56,888 nt of DNA, from positions 1 to 56,888 of the forward strand of contig DIFU01000077.1 in assembly GCA_002419285.1 (NCBI GenBank). Reading direction: 5' to 3'. The DNA is from Prolixibacteraceae bacterium UBA5740 (GTDB taxonomy: Bacteria > Bacteroidota > Bacteroidia > Bacteroidales > Prolixibacteraceae). Numbering within the stretch: the first letter of the stretch is position 1; the number at the start of each line of letters is the position of its first letter. The position numbers and the translations under genes are program-made. Shown here piece by piece: positions 9,742 through 17,873 of the stretch. Under the pieces are notes generated by a model. That model was not told the origin of the DNA and did not search any database. It saw only the letters and a program-made list of their open reading frames with translations.

Positions 9742-9784
9742 AAAAAAGTAAAAAAAAGAGACCCTGTCAACGAAGGGCCTCTTT
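9742..9784 (-). terminator. Intrinsic terminator of the ECF sigma gene
   Basis: On the minus strand the hairpin AAAGAG-CCCT / AGGG-CTCTTT (9755-9784, loop 9766-9773, one opposed mismatch) is followed by a long T tract, the complement of the A-rich stretch at 9742-9757. It lies about 20 bases past the stop of the ECF sigma gene. Confidence 0.8.
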
Positions 9785-9805
9785 GAGTAGAGCTATGTAT
9801 AACTA

Positions 9806-10315
9806 TCAGTTTGGAGCATATTCAATCAGTGTCTTTTCCAGTTTCTTGCGTGTGAAGAATATACGGCTTTTGACAGTTCCCAAAGGAAGATTTAACTCAT
9901 CTGCGATTTCCTTATACTTATAACCTTCGAGAAACATCGTGAAAGGAATGCGATATTCATCTTCAAGGGCCTGGATGCTCTTATTGATTTCCTGTGAACT
10001 AAATACCGAATCCGGACCAGGATGCACACCGTCCTTTGTGGAAGCCACATAATAATCATTGGTTGAACCTTCGAAGGTATTTTTTGTTTTTACATTGCGA
10101 CGGTAATCGTTAATGAATGTATTTTTCATGATCGTATAGATCCATGCCTTGAAATTTGTATTCTGTGCAAATTTATCACGATAGGTCAATGCTTTAAGAA
10201 AAGTCTCCTGTAACAGGTCATTGGCTCTTTCACTGTCAGATGTCAGGCTCAAGGCATAGTAATGGAGCTTATCACTTAAACCAAGTAAAGCAGAATTGAA
10301 TTGAACTTGAGTCAT
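9806..10315 (-). CDS. ECF-family RNA polymerase sigma factor (orphan)
   Basis: A 169-residue extracytoplasmic-function sigma factor. Region 2 contains ERANDLLQETFLKALTYRDKF and FKAWIYTIMKNTFINDYRR, the core-binding and -10 recognition helices. Region 4 contains MFLEGYKYKEIADELNLPLG and TVKSRIFFTRKKLEK, the helix-turn-helix. There is no region 3, and no anti-sigma gene lies next to it, which suggests that control is transcriptional or that the anti-sigma is encoded elsewhere. It is transcribed divergently from a TonB-dependent receptor gene and has its own promoter and strong terminator, so it appears to be monocistronic. Target genes cannot be told from sequence. Confidence 0.93.
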   Translation of the reverse strand: MTQVQFNSALLGLSDKLHYYALSLTSDSERANDLLQETFLKALTYRDKFAQNTNFKAWIYTIMKNTFINDYRRNVKTKNTFEGSTNDYYVASTKDGVHPGPDSVFSSQEINKSIQALEDEYRIPFTMFLEGYKYKEIADELNLPLGTVKSRIFFTRKKLEKTLIEYAPN

Positions 10316-10344
10316 GGCGTTTTTAGTTTTTAATTTTGTTTAAG

Positions 10345-10375
10345 CAAAAATACACAAAGCGTAACAAGATTAAAA
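10345..10375 (-). promoter_or_regulatory. Bacteroidota-type promoter for the ECF sigma gene
   Basis: On the minus strand TATTTTTG (complement of 10345-10352) matches the -7 consensus TAnnTTTG. A TTTT in place of TTTG sits exactly 19 bases upstream (10372-10375). The predicted transcript start is near 10338, about 20 bases before the ATG at 10315. Confidence 0.55.
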
Positions 10376-10557
10376 GATTTATAGGTGTTTTTATCGTTGA
10401 TTTTATCTATTATTAATAGAAATTCCCTATGACAATCACATAAACCTTATTATGAGCTAATTACAAAAATTACTATTTTAAATAACAGTCAAACTCTTTT
10501 CGATTTTTCTCCCGGTTTATTCAATATTTGGTTTTTAGCATGATTTTGCCTGAGATA

Positions 10558-10588
10558 ATTGCGTGTTTTTGAATGATCGTTAGTTTTG
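10558..10588 (+). promoter_or_regulatory. Bacteroidota-type promoter for the TonB-dependent receptor gene
   Basis: TAGTTTTG at 10581-10588 matches TAnnTTTG, and ATTG at 10558-10561 matches the -33 TTTG in three of four bases with a 19-base spacer. The start site would be near 10595. The in-frame ATG at 10573 would then lie upstream of the transcript start, which supports translation from the ATG at 10606. Confidence 0.5.
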
Positions 10589-10605
10589 CGACAATTTTTC
10601 ATACA

Positions 10606-12657
10606 ATGAAAACAACTCGTTATAGAATAAACCGCCTAATCACCTTCAAGCAATGGTCGGGAAAAAGCTATGCTCTTTTCAGGGTAATCAAACAAACTAT
10701 CAGAATTGCTGTTTTGTCCACAATATACCATGGCGCTTCAGCCAAGGCTTCTGATACCATTTCCTTTGTGTCGGCCGACAGTCTTAAAGCCATGACAACC
10801 GTTGAATTGGAAGAGATTGCGATAGGAGCAGACAGGGCTCCGGATGTATATTCAGATGCGGCAAGAATAATCACTGTCATTACCCGTGATCAGATAAAAA
10901 CACGACCTGCCGCAACTCTACCCGATGCCTTGAAATTCGTTACTGGCGTAGACATCCGTCAGCGTGGCCCTGAAGGAATCCAGTCGGACATATCAATCCG
11001 CGGCGGGACATTTGACCAAACCCTTATTCTACTCAATGGTATTAACATTACAGACCCCCAAACTGGCCACCACAACCTTAATATCCCCCTTAATCTTAAC
11101 CTTATTAGCCGCATTGAAGTCCTTGAAGGACCGGCTTCCAGAGTTTACGGACCGAATGCATTTTCAGGGGCAATAAATCTGGTAACCTCACCTGAAGAGT
11201 CCTCTCCCCTTTCAGTTAATGCCAGCTATGGCAGTTTTAATTCTCTATCAGCCAATATTTCAGGTCACTGGAAAGTTGGGCAATTCATTCATTTGGTTTC
11301 GGCTGGATATAAAAAATCGGATGGATACATTGCAAATACCGACCATGAGGTCTCTGACTACTTCATTCATACCACTGGTAAAATCAATAATGGCAAATTG
11401 GATTTTCAAGCAGGATACTCCAACAAAGAATTTGGTGCACAGGCATTTTACACCCCGAAGTATCCTGAACAGTTTGAAGCGACAAAAACTTTCCTGACCT
11501 CTTTGAGATATACTTCTCAGGGACAAGTTAAATTTTCGCCATTTATCTATTGGAGACGTCACACTGACCGTTTTGAACTGTTCCGCAACGAAGCTCCAGG
11601 TTGGTATTCGACGCACAATTATCATCGTTCTGAAGTTATCGGTTCGGGAATCACGGCCTGGTATCTGCATCGATATGGCAGAACTACCATAGGAAGTGAA
11701 ATCCGGTCCGAAAGTATCATCAGCAATGTATTGGGCGAACCGATGACCTCCCACATCAAGGTTTCAGGAGAGGAAGCCTTCTATACCAAATCTGCCGATC
11801 GTTATGGCTTTTCCCTGTTTTTTGAACACCGATACAGAATCGACAGATTCAGTCTGGCTGCAGGATTTCTGACTCAAAATCGTTCAGGCACCAAAGATCA
11901 TTGGGAAGTATATCCAGGAGCCGATCTTAGTATACAACTGACTGCTAATTCAAGCATTTTTGTTTCGGGCGGTCAATCATTGCGCCTGCCAACTTTTACC
12001 GACCTATATTATTCAGGACCTTCCAATCAGGGAAATCCGGAATTGAAACCTGAAATGGTGACTTATGCAGAAGCAGGATGGAAAGGGCAGTATCAAGGAA
12101 TTCAGACTCATACCGGGATTTATTACCAGACAGGCAGGAATATGATTGACTGGATCAGGGAATCAAGCGAGGAGGTATGGCGAACCGCCAATCATACGGA
12201 AATCAGAGGCAAGGGCTTTCAGGCTTCAATATCAATATTTCCGAAAAAGCTTTTTAAAAATCGGACTCCCATAAATATTATTGCATTAGGTTATAATACG
12301 AACCTTCAAAAGAAAAACGAGCAAGATGTAATATCATATTATGTATTGGATTACATTCGACATAAAGGAACGATGCAAATTGAACACCGGATCCTTGAAA
12401 ATCTAAGTATGAACTGGAGTGTCCTTTATCAGGACAGAAATGGATCCTATACAGAATTCAACAATACCCAGCCCACTGAAAAAGAATATAACCCGTTTTG
12501 GCTTTTAGATTCAAAACTCTCTTACAGAAAAGGAACTCTAACGGCTAACATTCAAGTCAACAACATTTTTGACCACCAATATTTCGATTTTGGCAATATT
12601 TCACAACCAGGCAGATCAATCAGGGGAAGTATCACCATATCGTTAAATCAACCATAA
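10606..12657 (+). CDS. TonB-dependent outer-membrane receptor
   Basis: A 683-residue TonB-dependent receptor that imports a scarce ligand across the outer membrane using TonB energy. The N-terminus is long and basic (FKQWSGKSYALFRVIKQ) before a hydrophobic stretch, and is likely an extended signal peptide of a kind I associate with Bacteroidales BtuB-like receptors. A TonB-box-like LEEIAIGADRAP lies just after it. The plug domain reads ARIITVITRDQIKTRPAAT and DISIRGGTFDQTLILLNGIN, followed by EVLEGPASRVYGPNAFSGAIN. The 22-strand barrel ends with a strand finishing ISLNQP. There is no SusD partner and no cobalamin riboswitch upstream, so the ligand (cobalamin, siderophore or haem) is not determined. 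It is divergent from the ECF sigma gene. Confidence 0.92.
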   Translation: MKTTRYRINRLITFKQWSGKSYALFRVIKQTIRIAVLSTIYHGASAKASDTISFVSADSLKAMTTVELEEIAIGADRAPDVYSDAARIITVITRDQIKTRPAATLPDALKFVTGVDIRQRGPEGIQSDISIRGGTFDQTLILLNGINITDPQTGHHNLNIPLNLNLISRIEVLEGPASRVYGPNAFSGAINLVTSPEESSPLSVNASYGSFNSLSANISGHWKVGQFIHLVSAGYKKSDGYIANTDHEVSDYFIHTTGKINNGKLDFQAGYSNKEFGAQAFYTPKYPEQFEATKTFLTSLRYTSQGQVKFSPFIYWRRHTDRFELFRNEAPGWYSTHNYHRSEVIGSGITAWYLHRYGRTTIGSEIRSESIISNVLGEPMTSHIKVSGEEAFYTKSADRYGFSLFFEHRYRIDRFSLAAGFLTQNRSGTKDHWEVYPGADLSIQLTANSSIFVSGGQSLRLPTFTDLYYSGPSNQGNPELKPEMVTYAEAGWKGQYQGIQTHTGIYYQTGRNMIDWIRESSEEVWRTANHTEIRGKGFQASISIFPKKLFKNRTPINIIALGYNTNLQKKNEQDVISYYVLDYIRHKGTMQIEHRILENLSMNWSVLYQDRNGSYTEFNNTQPTEKEYNPFWLLDSKLSYRKGTLTANIQVNNIFDHQYFDFGNISQPGRSIRGSITISLNQP

Positions 12658-12704
12658 ATCAAAAACCAAATCACCTTTCCAGAAGCTAAAAAGTGTTGAA
12701 TCTG

Positions 12705-12735
12705 TTTAATCAAAAAGCTGAATAGTGTATATTCG
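12705..12735 (+). promoter_or_regulatory. Probable promoter for the DUF5606 gene
   Basis: TATATTCG at 12728-12735 differs by one base from TAnnTTTG. TTTA at 12705-12708 lies 19 bases upstream as a near match to the -33 TTTG. The start would be near 12742, about 10 bases before the ATG. Confidence 0.45.
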
Positions 12736-12752
12736 CAGAAAATTAAATACCT

Positions 12753-13187
12753 ATGTTGAAAGGAATATTAGCGATTGCCGGACAGCCCGGATTATACCGA
12801 CTGGTTGCAGAAGCCAGAAATAGAATTATTGTGGAATCATTGAACACCGGGAAAAAACTTCCGGTCAATACTTCAGCCAAGATCAGTTCACTTGAAGACA
12901 TCGCCATATATACCATCGAAAACGATGTCCCATTAAAAGAAGTACTAAAAAATATCCATGACCTCGAGAATGGAGGCAAAACATTGGATCCAAAATCCAC
13001 TCCACAGGAGTTAAAGAAATATTTCCGGACAGTGCTTCCAAGTTATGATGAAGACAGGGTTTATGTCTCTGATCTTAAAAAAGTCGTCACATGGTATAAT
13101 ATCCTGCAAGAAAATTCCCTATTGGATTTCACGGAAGAAACCAAGGATGACGGTATTGTAGAAGAAGACACATCGGCGTCAGAATAG
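12753..13187 (+). CDS. DUF5606 domain protein
   Basis: A 144-residue acidic cytoplasmic protein with no signal peptide or membrane segment. The N-terminus MLKGILAIAGQPGLYRLVAE, followed by IIVESLNTGKKLPV and ISSLEDIAIYT, is characteristic of the DUF5606 family, which is restricted to Bacteroidota and has no known function. The C-terminal 25 residues are mostly Asp, Glu and Ser and probably disordered. A promoter-like element lies just upstream. The last nine bases of the gene overlap the last nine bases of the convergent exonuclease gene. Confidence 0.85.
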   Translation: MLKGILAIAGQPGLYRLVAEARNRIIVESLNTGKKLPVNTSAKISSLEDIAIYTIENDVPLKEVLKNIHDLENGGKTLDPKSTPQELKKYFRTVLPSYDEDRVYVSDLKKVVTWYNILQENSLLDFTEETKDDGIVEEDTSASE

Positions 13188-13715
13188 GGTATTTTTTACG
13201 CCTGACAAATGCAAGTCCTGATTGTATCTGGACAATAATATTTTAAAAAGTTCGGTTGTAGCCAGTGCATCGCCTGCGGCGCGGTGTCTGGCTTCAATAT
13301 TTATGCCCAGGTCATTACAAATATTTCCAAGAGAGTAAGATGGGTGCCCCGGAAGCAATTTTCTAGATAATTGCACAGTACAGAGTTTTTTCCGGACAAA
13401 GTCATAACCCAAACGACTAAACTCTTCCTGAATAAAACGGTAGTCAAAACTTACATTGTGGGCAACAAAAATTTTTCCTGCCGTCAGCTCAACAATCTTT
13501 CGGGCCACCATATAAAATTTTGGGGCACCCGATACCATTTGATTGGTGATCCCTGTTAGCCTTGTTATCTGATAAGGTATATCAATTTCCGGATCTATAA
13601 GTGTCTGATAAACATCAGTCACTGCAGTACCGTTAAATGATACAATGGCAATTTCTGTAATTTTTCCGTATTTATACAAATTTCCGGTCGTTTCTATGTC
13701 TATTATCGTATACAC
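13179..13715 (-). CDS. DEDDh-family 3'-5' exonuclease (DnaQ-like)
   Basis: A 178-residue exonuclease related to the DNA polymerase III epsilon proofreading subunit. Exo I is IDIETTGNLY with catalytic Asp and Glu at residues 7 and 9. Exo II is HNVSFDYRFIQEEF, and Exo III is RHRAAGDALATTEL with the general-base His and final Asp. All four acidic residues and the His are present, so it should be active on single-stranded 3' ends. The chain ends soon after the nuclease domain, with no GIY-YIG or BRCT extension. Standalone forms act in repair or RNA/DNA trimming, and the exact role is unknown. It overlaps the DUF5606 gene tail to tail. Confidence 0.9.
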   Translation of the reverse strand: MYTIIDIETTGNLYKYGKITEIAIVSFNGTAVTDVYQTLIDPEIDIPYQITRLTGITNQMVSGAPKFYMVARKIVELTAGKIFVAHNVSFDYRFIQEEFSRLGYDFVRKKLCTVQLSRKLLPGHPSYSLGNICNDLGINIEARHRAAGDALATTELFKILLSRYNQDLHLSGVKNTLF

Positions 13716-13852
13716 TAGGAAATTTTTAATTACTTTTGTATTTAGTTTTAAGTAAATATATTATATTCAAACCAAAATGCACGCAATACGTTTATTTAAT
13801 TAGAACTAAATTATATTTGAAGAAATCACAATTCAACTTTAAATTCTTAGAT

Positions 13853-15187
13853 ATGAAAAGAACTACACTTTTTACTCTTGCCTTTCTTCTGGCATTAGGT
13901 GTATTTGCACAGAATGCCGATAACAAATGGGCATTAGGTATCGGAGGTGGAGCTTACTTCACCAATGTTATTGGTGCTACAACTACTGCACCCGATGATG
14001 GGGTTGGTTTCACACCAGAGCTATACCTGAGCAGGTATCTTAGCCCTTCATTTGATGCCTATCTCAAAGGCAATTTAGGTCTATGGAGTAGCACTACCGA
14101 AGTCAGCAAACTTGATGTTGGCCAGGTTGCTCTTAACCTGAGGTACAAATTCTTCAATGACAAAATTCTAGCAGCTGACAGTAAGGTTCAACCTTATTTG
14201 TTTGCGGGAGCTGGTTTGTTAAGTGATCATAGCACAAATGGTGCAACCTACAATGGTGGTCTTGGATTCAAATTCCCTGTATCCAGCATGACTTCTCTCT
14301 TTCTTGAAGGAGGTTATATACATGGCATCGAACCTGAAAACCTGAGCCGTGACAGGGATGACTTTTTCAAAGCAACTGTTGGGCTTGAATTTGCCTTTGG
14401 CAAAGGAAAAGACAGCGATGGTGACGGTGTTCCAGACAGGAAAGACAAATGTCCTGACACACCTGCCGGTGTAGCTGTTGATGCCGATGGCTGCCCGCTT
14501 GACAGAGATGGCGACGGCGTTCCGGATTATCTGGATGAATGTCCTGACACTCCTGGCCTCAAAGAACTGAAAGGTTGCCCGGATAGAGACGGTGATGGAA
14601 TCCCTGATCACAAGGATGATTGCCCTGATGTTCCAGGCCTGGCCAAGTTCAATGGCTGTCCTGATACTGACGGTGACGGAGTACCAGACAACAAGGATGA
14701 ATGTCCGAATACCCCTGCCGGTTGTCCGGTTGACGCAAAAGGATGCCCGCTTGATTCAGATGGTGACGGCGTAATTGACTGTGAAGACGACTGTCCAAAT
14801 GAAGCAGGTCCAAAAGAAAACAAAGGTTGTCCTGTCGGACTTATTGAAGTAGACATGGGCCCGGTATACTTCGACTTCGACAAATTTGTCCTTAAGAATG
14901 AAGGAAAAGTAGAACTCGACAAACTGGTTTCTACGCTGAACGCTTCTAAAAAATATGAAGTTGTGGTTAATGGCCATACTTGTAACATTGGATCAGATAA
15001 TTACAACCAATCACTTTCCGAAAAACGTGCACAGGAAGTTGTGAAATATCTGACATCCAAAGGCATCAATAATGCTTATGTAGGAGCTAAAGGCTATGGA
15101 GAAACCCAGCCAGCACAGCCCAACACTTCCATTAACAACAGGAAGCTTAACCGCAGGGCAGAATTTGATGTAAAAGTTCAGAAATAA
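13853..15187 (+). CDS. OmpA-family outer-membrane protein with thrombospondin type-3 repeats
   Basis: A 444-residue outer-membrane protein that anchors the outer membrane to peptidoglycan. A signal peptide (MKRTTLFTLAFLLALGVFAQ) is followed by an eight-strand OmpA-like barrel to about residue 180. Five calcium-binding DxDGDGxxD repeats then run from KDSDGDGVPD to SDGDGVIDCEDDCP, each with paired cysteines. The C-terminal OmpA domain includes YFDFDKFVLKNEG and NGHTCNIGSDNYNQSLSEKR with the diaminopimelate-contacting Asp and Arg. I start at the ATG at 13853 because only this gives a proper signal peptide; the frame stays open 117 bases further upstream. TACTTTTG at 13731-13738 is a possible -7 element, though its -33 is poor. 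A strong terminator follows. Confidence 0.95.
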   Translation: MKRTTLFTLAFLLALGVFAQNADNKWALGIGGGAYFTNVIGATTTAPDDGVGFTPELYLSRYLSPSFDAYLKGNLGLWSSTTEVSKLDVGQVALNLRYKFFNDKILAADSKVQPYLFAGAGLLSDHSTNGATYNGGLGFKFPVSSMTSLFLEGGYIHGIEPENLSRDRDDFFKATVGLEFAFGKGKDSDGDGVPDRKDKCPDTPAGVAVDADGCPLDRDGDGVPDYLDECPDTPGLKELKGCPDRDGDGIPDHKDDCPDVPGLAKFNGCPDTDGDGVPDNKDECPNTPAGCPVDAKGCPLDSDGDGVIDCEDDCPNEAGPKENKGCPVGLIEVDMGPVYFDFDKFVLKNEGKVELDKLVSTLNASKKYEVVVNGHTCNIGSDNYNQSLSEKRAQEVVKYLTSKGINNAYVGAKGYGETQPAQPNTSINNRKLNRRAEFDVKVQK

Positions 15188-15205
15188 TAAACCTTTTTGA
15201 TATTT

Positions 15206-15240
15206 AAAAAGTCCTTCCTTTTTGGGAAGGACTTTTTTTT
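15206..15240 (+). terminator. Strong intrinsic terminator of the OmpA gene
   Basis: GTCCTTCC (15211-15218), preceded by five A, pairs with GGAAGGAC (15225-15232) across a six-base loop and runs into eight T. It lies 19 bases after the OmpA stop. The rest of the 305-base gap to 15492 holds no gene that I can see. Confidence 0.92.
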
Positions 15241-15435
15241 GCTCATCCAAACACCAATTCGATCGTTATCAATTTATTACAATCAGATCATTTATCCTGT
15301 ATCAATCAGAAAAAACGTTCAACTCCTCAAATTGAACTCAATTGTCATTAAAGAAAAACCAATCAGATAACACAGAAAAAAGAAGTCAAGTCCTTAAATT
15401 TTTCATAAATTGTTTGTTAATTTACAATAACTTAC

Positions 15436-15467
15436 TTTGATTCAAATCAATGGTAGTAATATAATGT
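15436..15467 (+). promoter_or_regulatory. Putative promoter and operator of the RRM gene
   Basis: TTTG at 15436-15439 lies in the context ACTTTGATT, which is also seen at the rocD and guaA promoters. TATAATGT starts 20 bases downstream as a poor -7 candidate. An inverted repeat TTGATT-CA-AATCAA (15437-15450) overlaps the -33 element and could be an operator. The -7 match is weak, so this is tentative. Confidence 0.35.
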
Positions 15468-15492
15468 TCTAATTTTTCATGTCTTATTAACT

Positions 15493-15825
15493 ATGAATGT
15501 ATTTGTTGCAAAACTAAGTCCGGCTACAACAGGTCAGGATTTGGAAGCACTCTTTGGAGTGTACGGAGAAATTGTTTCTGCCAAAGTTATTTTTGACAAA
15601 GAAACCGGAAATTCAAAAGGCTATGGATTCGTTGAAATGAAAAATGACAACGAAGCACTGGCAGCTATTGAAGCGCTTAATGAAAGTGAATTTGATGGAA
15701 AGCAAATTGTTGTAAAAGAAGCGAAACCCAGGAAAGATAATACTCCCAGGCCACAACGAAAAACCTTTCAGAGGAGAGGCGGCGATTCACCCAACAGAGA
15801 AAATTACGGAAACCGTAGATATTAA
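15493..15825 (+). CDS. RRM-domain RNA-binding protein
   Basis: A 110-residue RNA-binding protein with one RNA recognition motif. RNP2 is VFVAKL at residues 3-8, and RNP1 is KGYGFVEM near 44-51 with the aromatic residues that stack on RNA. After about residue 80 the tail is short, basic and glycine-poor (PRPQRKTFQRRGG) and is probably a disordered RNA-contacting extension. Small RRM proteins are abundant in Bacteroidota, which often lack Hfq, and members in Bacteroides have been linked to post-transcriptional regulation. The gene is monocistronic, with an upstream promoter candidate and a downstream terminator. Confidence 0.93.
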   Translation: MNVFVAKLSPATTGQDLEALFGVYGEIVSAKVIFDKETGNSKGYGFVEMKNDNEALAAIEALNESEFDGKQIVVKEAKPRKDNTPRPQRKTFQRRGGDSPNRENYGNRRY

Positions 15826-15830
15826 CCTGA

Positions 15831-15862
15831 AAAGGCTGTCTTTACTTGAGGCAGCCTTTTTT
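15831..15862 (+). terminator. Intrinsic terminator of the RRM gene
   Basis: AAAGGCTG (15831-15838) pairs with CAGCCTTT (15852-15859) across 13 bases and ends in a T run. It lies six bases past the RRM stop codon. Confidence 0.85.
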
Positions 15863-15912
15863 ATAAAGATCCCATACCGAAACTGACTAACTTGCTGGCA
15901 ACTTCGGACCAA

Positions 15913-15991
15913 CTCCGTATATTCTGCGTATATTCTGCATATCTTGTCCATATGACAATACGGAATATATGGAGCAATTACGATGAATATA
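15913..15991. repeat. Short tandem and inverted repeats (CGTATATTCTG array)
   Basis: CGTATATTCTG occurs twice in tandem (15916-15926 and 15927-15937), with a decayed third unit to 15948. CTCCGTATATTC (15913-15924) is an 11/12 inverted match to GAATATATGGAG (15963-15974), and a further GAATATATG copy follows near 15985. The stretch sits between two transcription units and no gene covers it. Confidence 0.6.
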
Positions 15992-16046
15992 TGACGCAAG
16001 TCCCTATAGGTATGGAACCACCCTTAGACTGTGTTCAATTAAAGGT

Positions 16047-16088
16047 GTAAATTCCCTTTCATGTTTACGATCCCAGCAGGGAATTTAC
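16047..16088 (-). terminator. Inverted repeat spanning the glycosylasparaginase stop
   Basis: GTAAATTCCCT (16047-16057) and AGGGAATTTAC (16078-16088) are perfect 11-base arms around a 20-base loop containing the stop codon of the minus-strand gene. There is no long T tract after it on the minus strand, so it may be a weak terminator or an mRNA 3'-end structure. Confidence 0.4.
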
Positions 16089-17057
16089 TTTTACAAGTTC
16101 AGCGGACCTCTCATTCCTGATCGCATATTCAAATCCTGTCTGCAAAGAAAAACTACCGACATTGCCTTGAATATCAAGAGCCAAATAGCCGATCTGATGC
16201 TGCTCGAATCCTTCAATCTTTGCTGCAATACGTTTAACTGCTTCCCGGCATGCTTCATCGGGGGACATTCCATTACGCATAAACTCCACAACGAGAAACG
16301 AACCCAGGGTCTTCATCACAAGCTCCCCCGAACCTGTCGCAACAGCCCCTCCAATTTCACCATCTACAAATAGGCCTGCCCCGATAATTGGCGAATCGCC
16401 TACCCTACCATGTAACTTATAGGCCATACCACTGGTTGTGCAAGCCCCACATATCCTTCCCTCTGCATCTAAGGCAAGAATCCCAATTGTATCATGATTG
16501 GGTATAACTTCATTTTCGATATTGATAACCGGCTTAAAGGTCTGGTCCTCTTTTCTCCACTTCTTCCAGGCAGCCTTCGCCAAAGGGGTAATCAGACTTT
16601 CCTTCTTAAACCCATTTTTAAGGGCAAAGTCCAAGGCTCCTTTGCCAGTAAGCATAACATGTGGCGTTTTCTCCATCACAAGGCGGGCAACTGATATGGG
16701 ATGTTTTATATGCTCCAGAAAGGCCACTGATCCTGCATTTCCTTTTTCATCCATTATACAGGCATCCAAGGTTACTTTACCTGTAGCATCGGGTAATCCA
16801 CCATACCCAACGGTGATCACTTCAGGATCAGCTTCAGTGACCCTTGCAGCAACCTCAGCTGCATCAAGGGCATAACCTCCACTTTGAAGGATCTCCCAAG
16901 CTGCAGAGTTTGCCTTTACTCCATGGTTCCATGTAGAAATGACTACAGGAAAGTCTCCTTGACTTGCAGCTTTTGTAATTCCATTTGCTTTGCCGGCAAA
17001 TAAAAATCCAGCTAAGCCAGTTCCTAATTTGCCAAGAAAAACCCGACGATTACTCAT
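16065..17057 (-). CDS. N4-(beta-N-acetylglucosaminyl)-L-asparaginase-like Ntn hydrolase
   Basis: A 330-residue glycosylasparaginase-type enzyme, predicted to cleave the amide between asparagine and N-acetylglucosamine in glycopeptides. The N-terminus MSNRRVFLGKLGTGLAGFLF has a twin-arginine motif and a hydrophobic core, so it should be exported folded through Tat. The precursor self-cleaves before the Thr in NHDTIGIL (Thr 190), which becomes the nucleophile. HGRVGDSPIIGAGLFVDGE and GAVATGSGE are the substrate and oxyanion motifs typical of the Elizabethkingia enzyme. Trp 43 in the alpha part also fits that family. The domain order and length are normal. A second Ntn hydrolase of this superfamily lies at 29.4 kb. 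The gene appears monocistronic. Confidence 0.9.
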   Translation of the reverse strand: MSNRRVFLGKLGTGLAGFLFAGKANGITKAASQGDFPVVISTWNHGVKANSAAWEILQSGGYALDAAEVAARVTEADPEVITVGYGGLPDATGKVTLDACIMDEKGNAGSVAFLEHIKHPISVARLVMEKTPHVMLTGKGALDFALKNGFKKESLITPLAKAAWKKWRKEDQTFKPVINIENEVIPNHDTIGILALDAEGRICGACTTSGMAYKLHGRVGDSPIIGAGLFVDGEIGGAVATGSGELVMKTLGSFLVVEFMRNGMSPDEACREAVKRIAAKIEGFEQHQIGYLALDIQGNVGSFSLQTGFEYAIRNERSAELVKVNSLLGS

Positions 17058-17282
17058 ATATTACAATTTTCTATTAAAGCCTCAACATTTTTTTCTTTAT
17101 CTTGAAAAATCAAAAAGAGAGAAATTTCCGACAGAAAAATACCTATTTTTACCATAAGAACTATATGATTTCGCGGTTGAGGCATTCCTTTTCTTATCCC
17201 GGTTCGTAATCCTGAATTTTTAAAACCTGCAAAACATCAAAACATCTGCGCTAGTAGTTTCAATTAATTACATTGCAAAAAA

Positions 17283-17867
17283 ATGGAGAAGATCCTGATC
17301 ATACTCGCACATCCAGCCATTCATAAATCAAGGGTTAACAAGGACCTTATACTTGCAGTCAGTGATCTGGAAAATGTTTTAGTAAATGATTTGTACGAAA
17401 ATTACCCCGACTTTTTCATTAATGTCAAACGAGAGCAAGAACTTCTGCAAGAACACGATATCATCGTTTGGCACCATCCACTGTATTGGTATAGCTGTCC
17501 CGCAATCCTGAAAGAATGGATGGACCTGGTGCTGGAGCATGATTTTGCCTATGGTAGACAAGGTACCCGCCTGCATGGCAAAAAAGTCCTGAATGCCATT
17601 ACTACAGGTGGAAGCGCTGAGGTATACAGCGAAAAAGGGAAAAACCATTTCACGATACATCAGTTCTTAATACCTTTTTTGCAAACCGCTAACCTTTGTG
17701 GGATGCAATACCTTGCTCCATATGTCATTCATGGCTCACATATGCTAAACAAAAGAGGTGTTGATTTTTATGCACAGAAATACAAAAAAGCGATTATTGC
17801 GTTGCGTGATGGAAAGTTCAATGCCGGTCAGCTTGTTACAACCTCTTATTTAAATGACCTAATTTAA
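17283..17867 (+). CDS. KefG-like NAD(P)H-dependent oxidoreductase
   Basis: A 194-residue flavodoxin-fold quinone reductase of the KefF/KefG type. The FMN-binding loop near the N-terminus is AHPAIHKSRVNK. WHHPLYWYSCPAILKEWMD is the active-site signature of the family, and ITTGGSAEVYSEKG follows. In Gram-negative bacteria these proteins bind and activate the glutathione-gated potassium efflux antiporters KefB and KefC. The next gene is exactly such an antiporter, beginning six bases after this stop, so an ancillary role is well supported by context. Whether glutathione is the gating ligand here is unknown. Confidence 0.9.
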   Translation: MEKILIILAHPAIHKSRVNKDLILAVSDLENVLVNDLYENYPDFFINVKREQELLQEHDIIVWHHPLYWYSCPAILKEWMDLVLEHDFAYGRQGTRLHGKKVLNAITTGGSAEVYSEKGKNHFTIHQFLIPFLQTANLCGMQYLAPYVIHGSHMLNKRGVDFYAQKYKKAIIALRDGKFNAGQLVTTSYLNDLI

Positions 17868-17873
17868 GATGCA

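Noticed and set aside
9660..9923. 87-codon plus-strand ORF over the ECF terminator
   Set aside because: It passes through the terminator hairpin and overlaps the ECF sigma gene on the other strand.
10376..10557. Search for a cobalamin riboswitch before the receptor gene
   Set aside because: No B12-box-like GC-rich conserved sequence or long leader was seen, and the promoter leaves only about 11 bases before the ATG.
10573..10605. Upstream ATG of the TonB-dependent receptor
   Set aside because: It lies before the predicted transcription start, and the added residues do not improve the signal peptide.
14219..14988. Antisense ORFs across the OmpA gene
   Set aside because: They are shadows of the DxDGDG repeat codons; the plus-strand frame is clearly the real gene.
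15787..15999. 70-codon minus-strand ORF
   Set aside because: It covers the RRM terminator and the tandem repeats and has no family resemblance.
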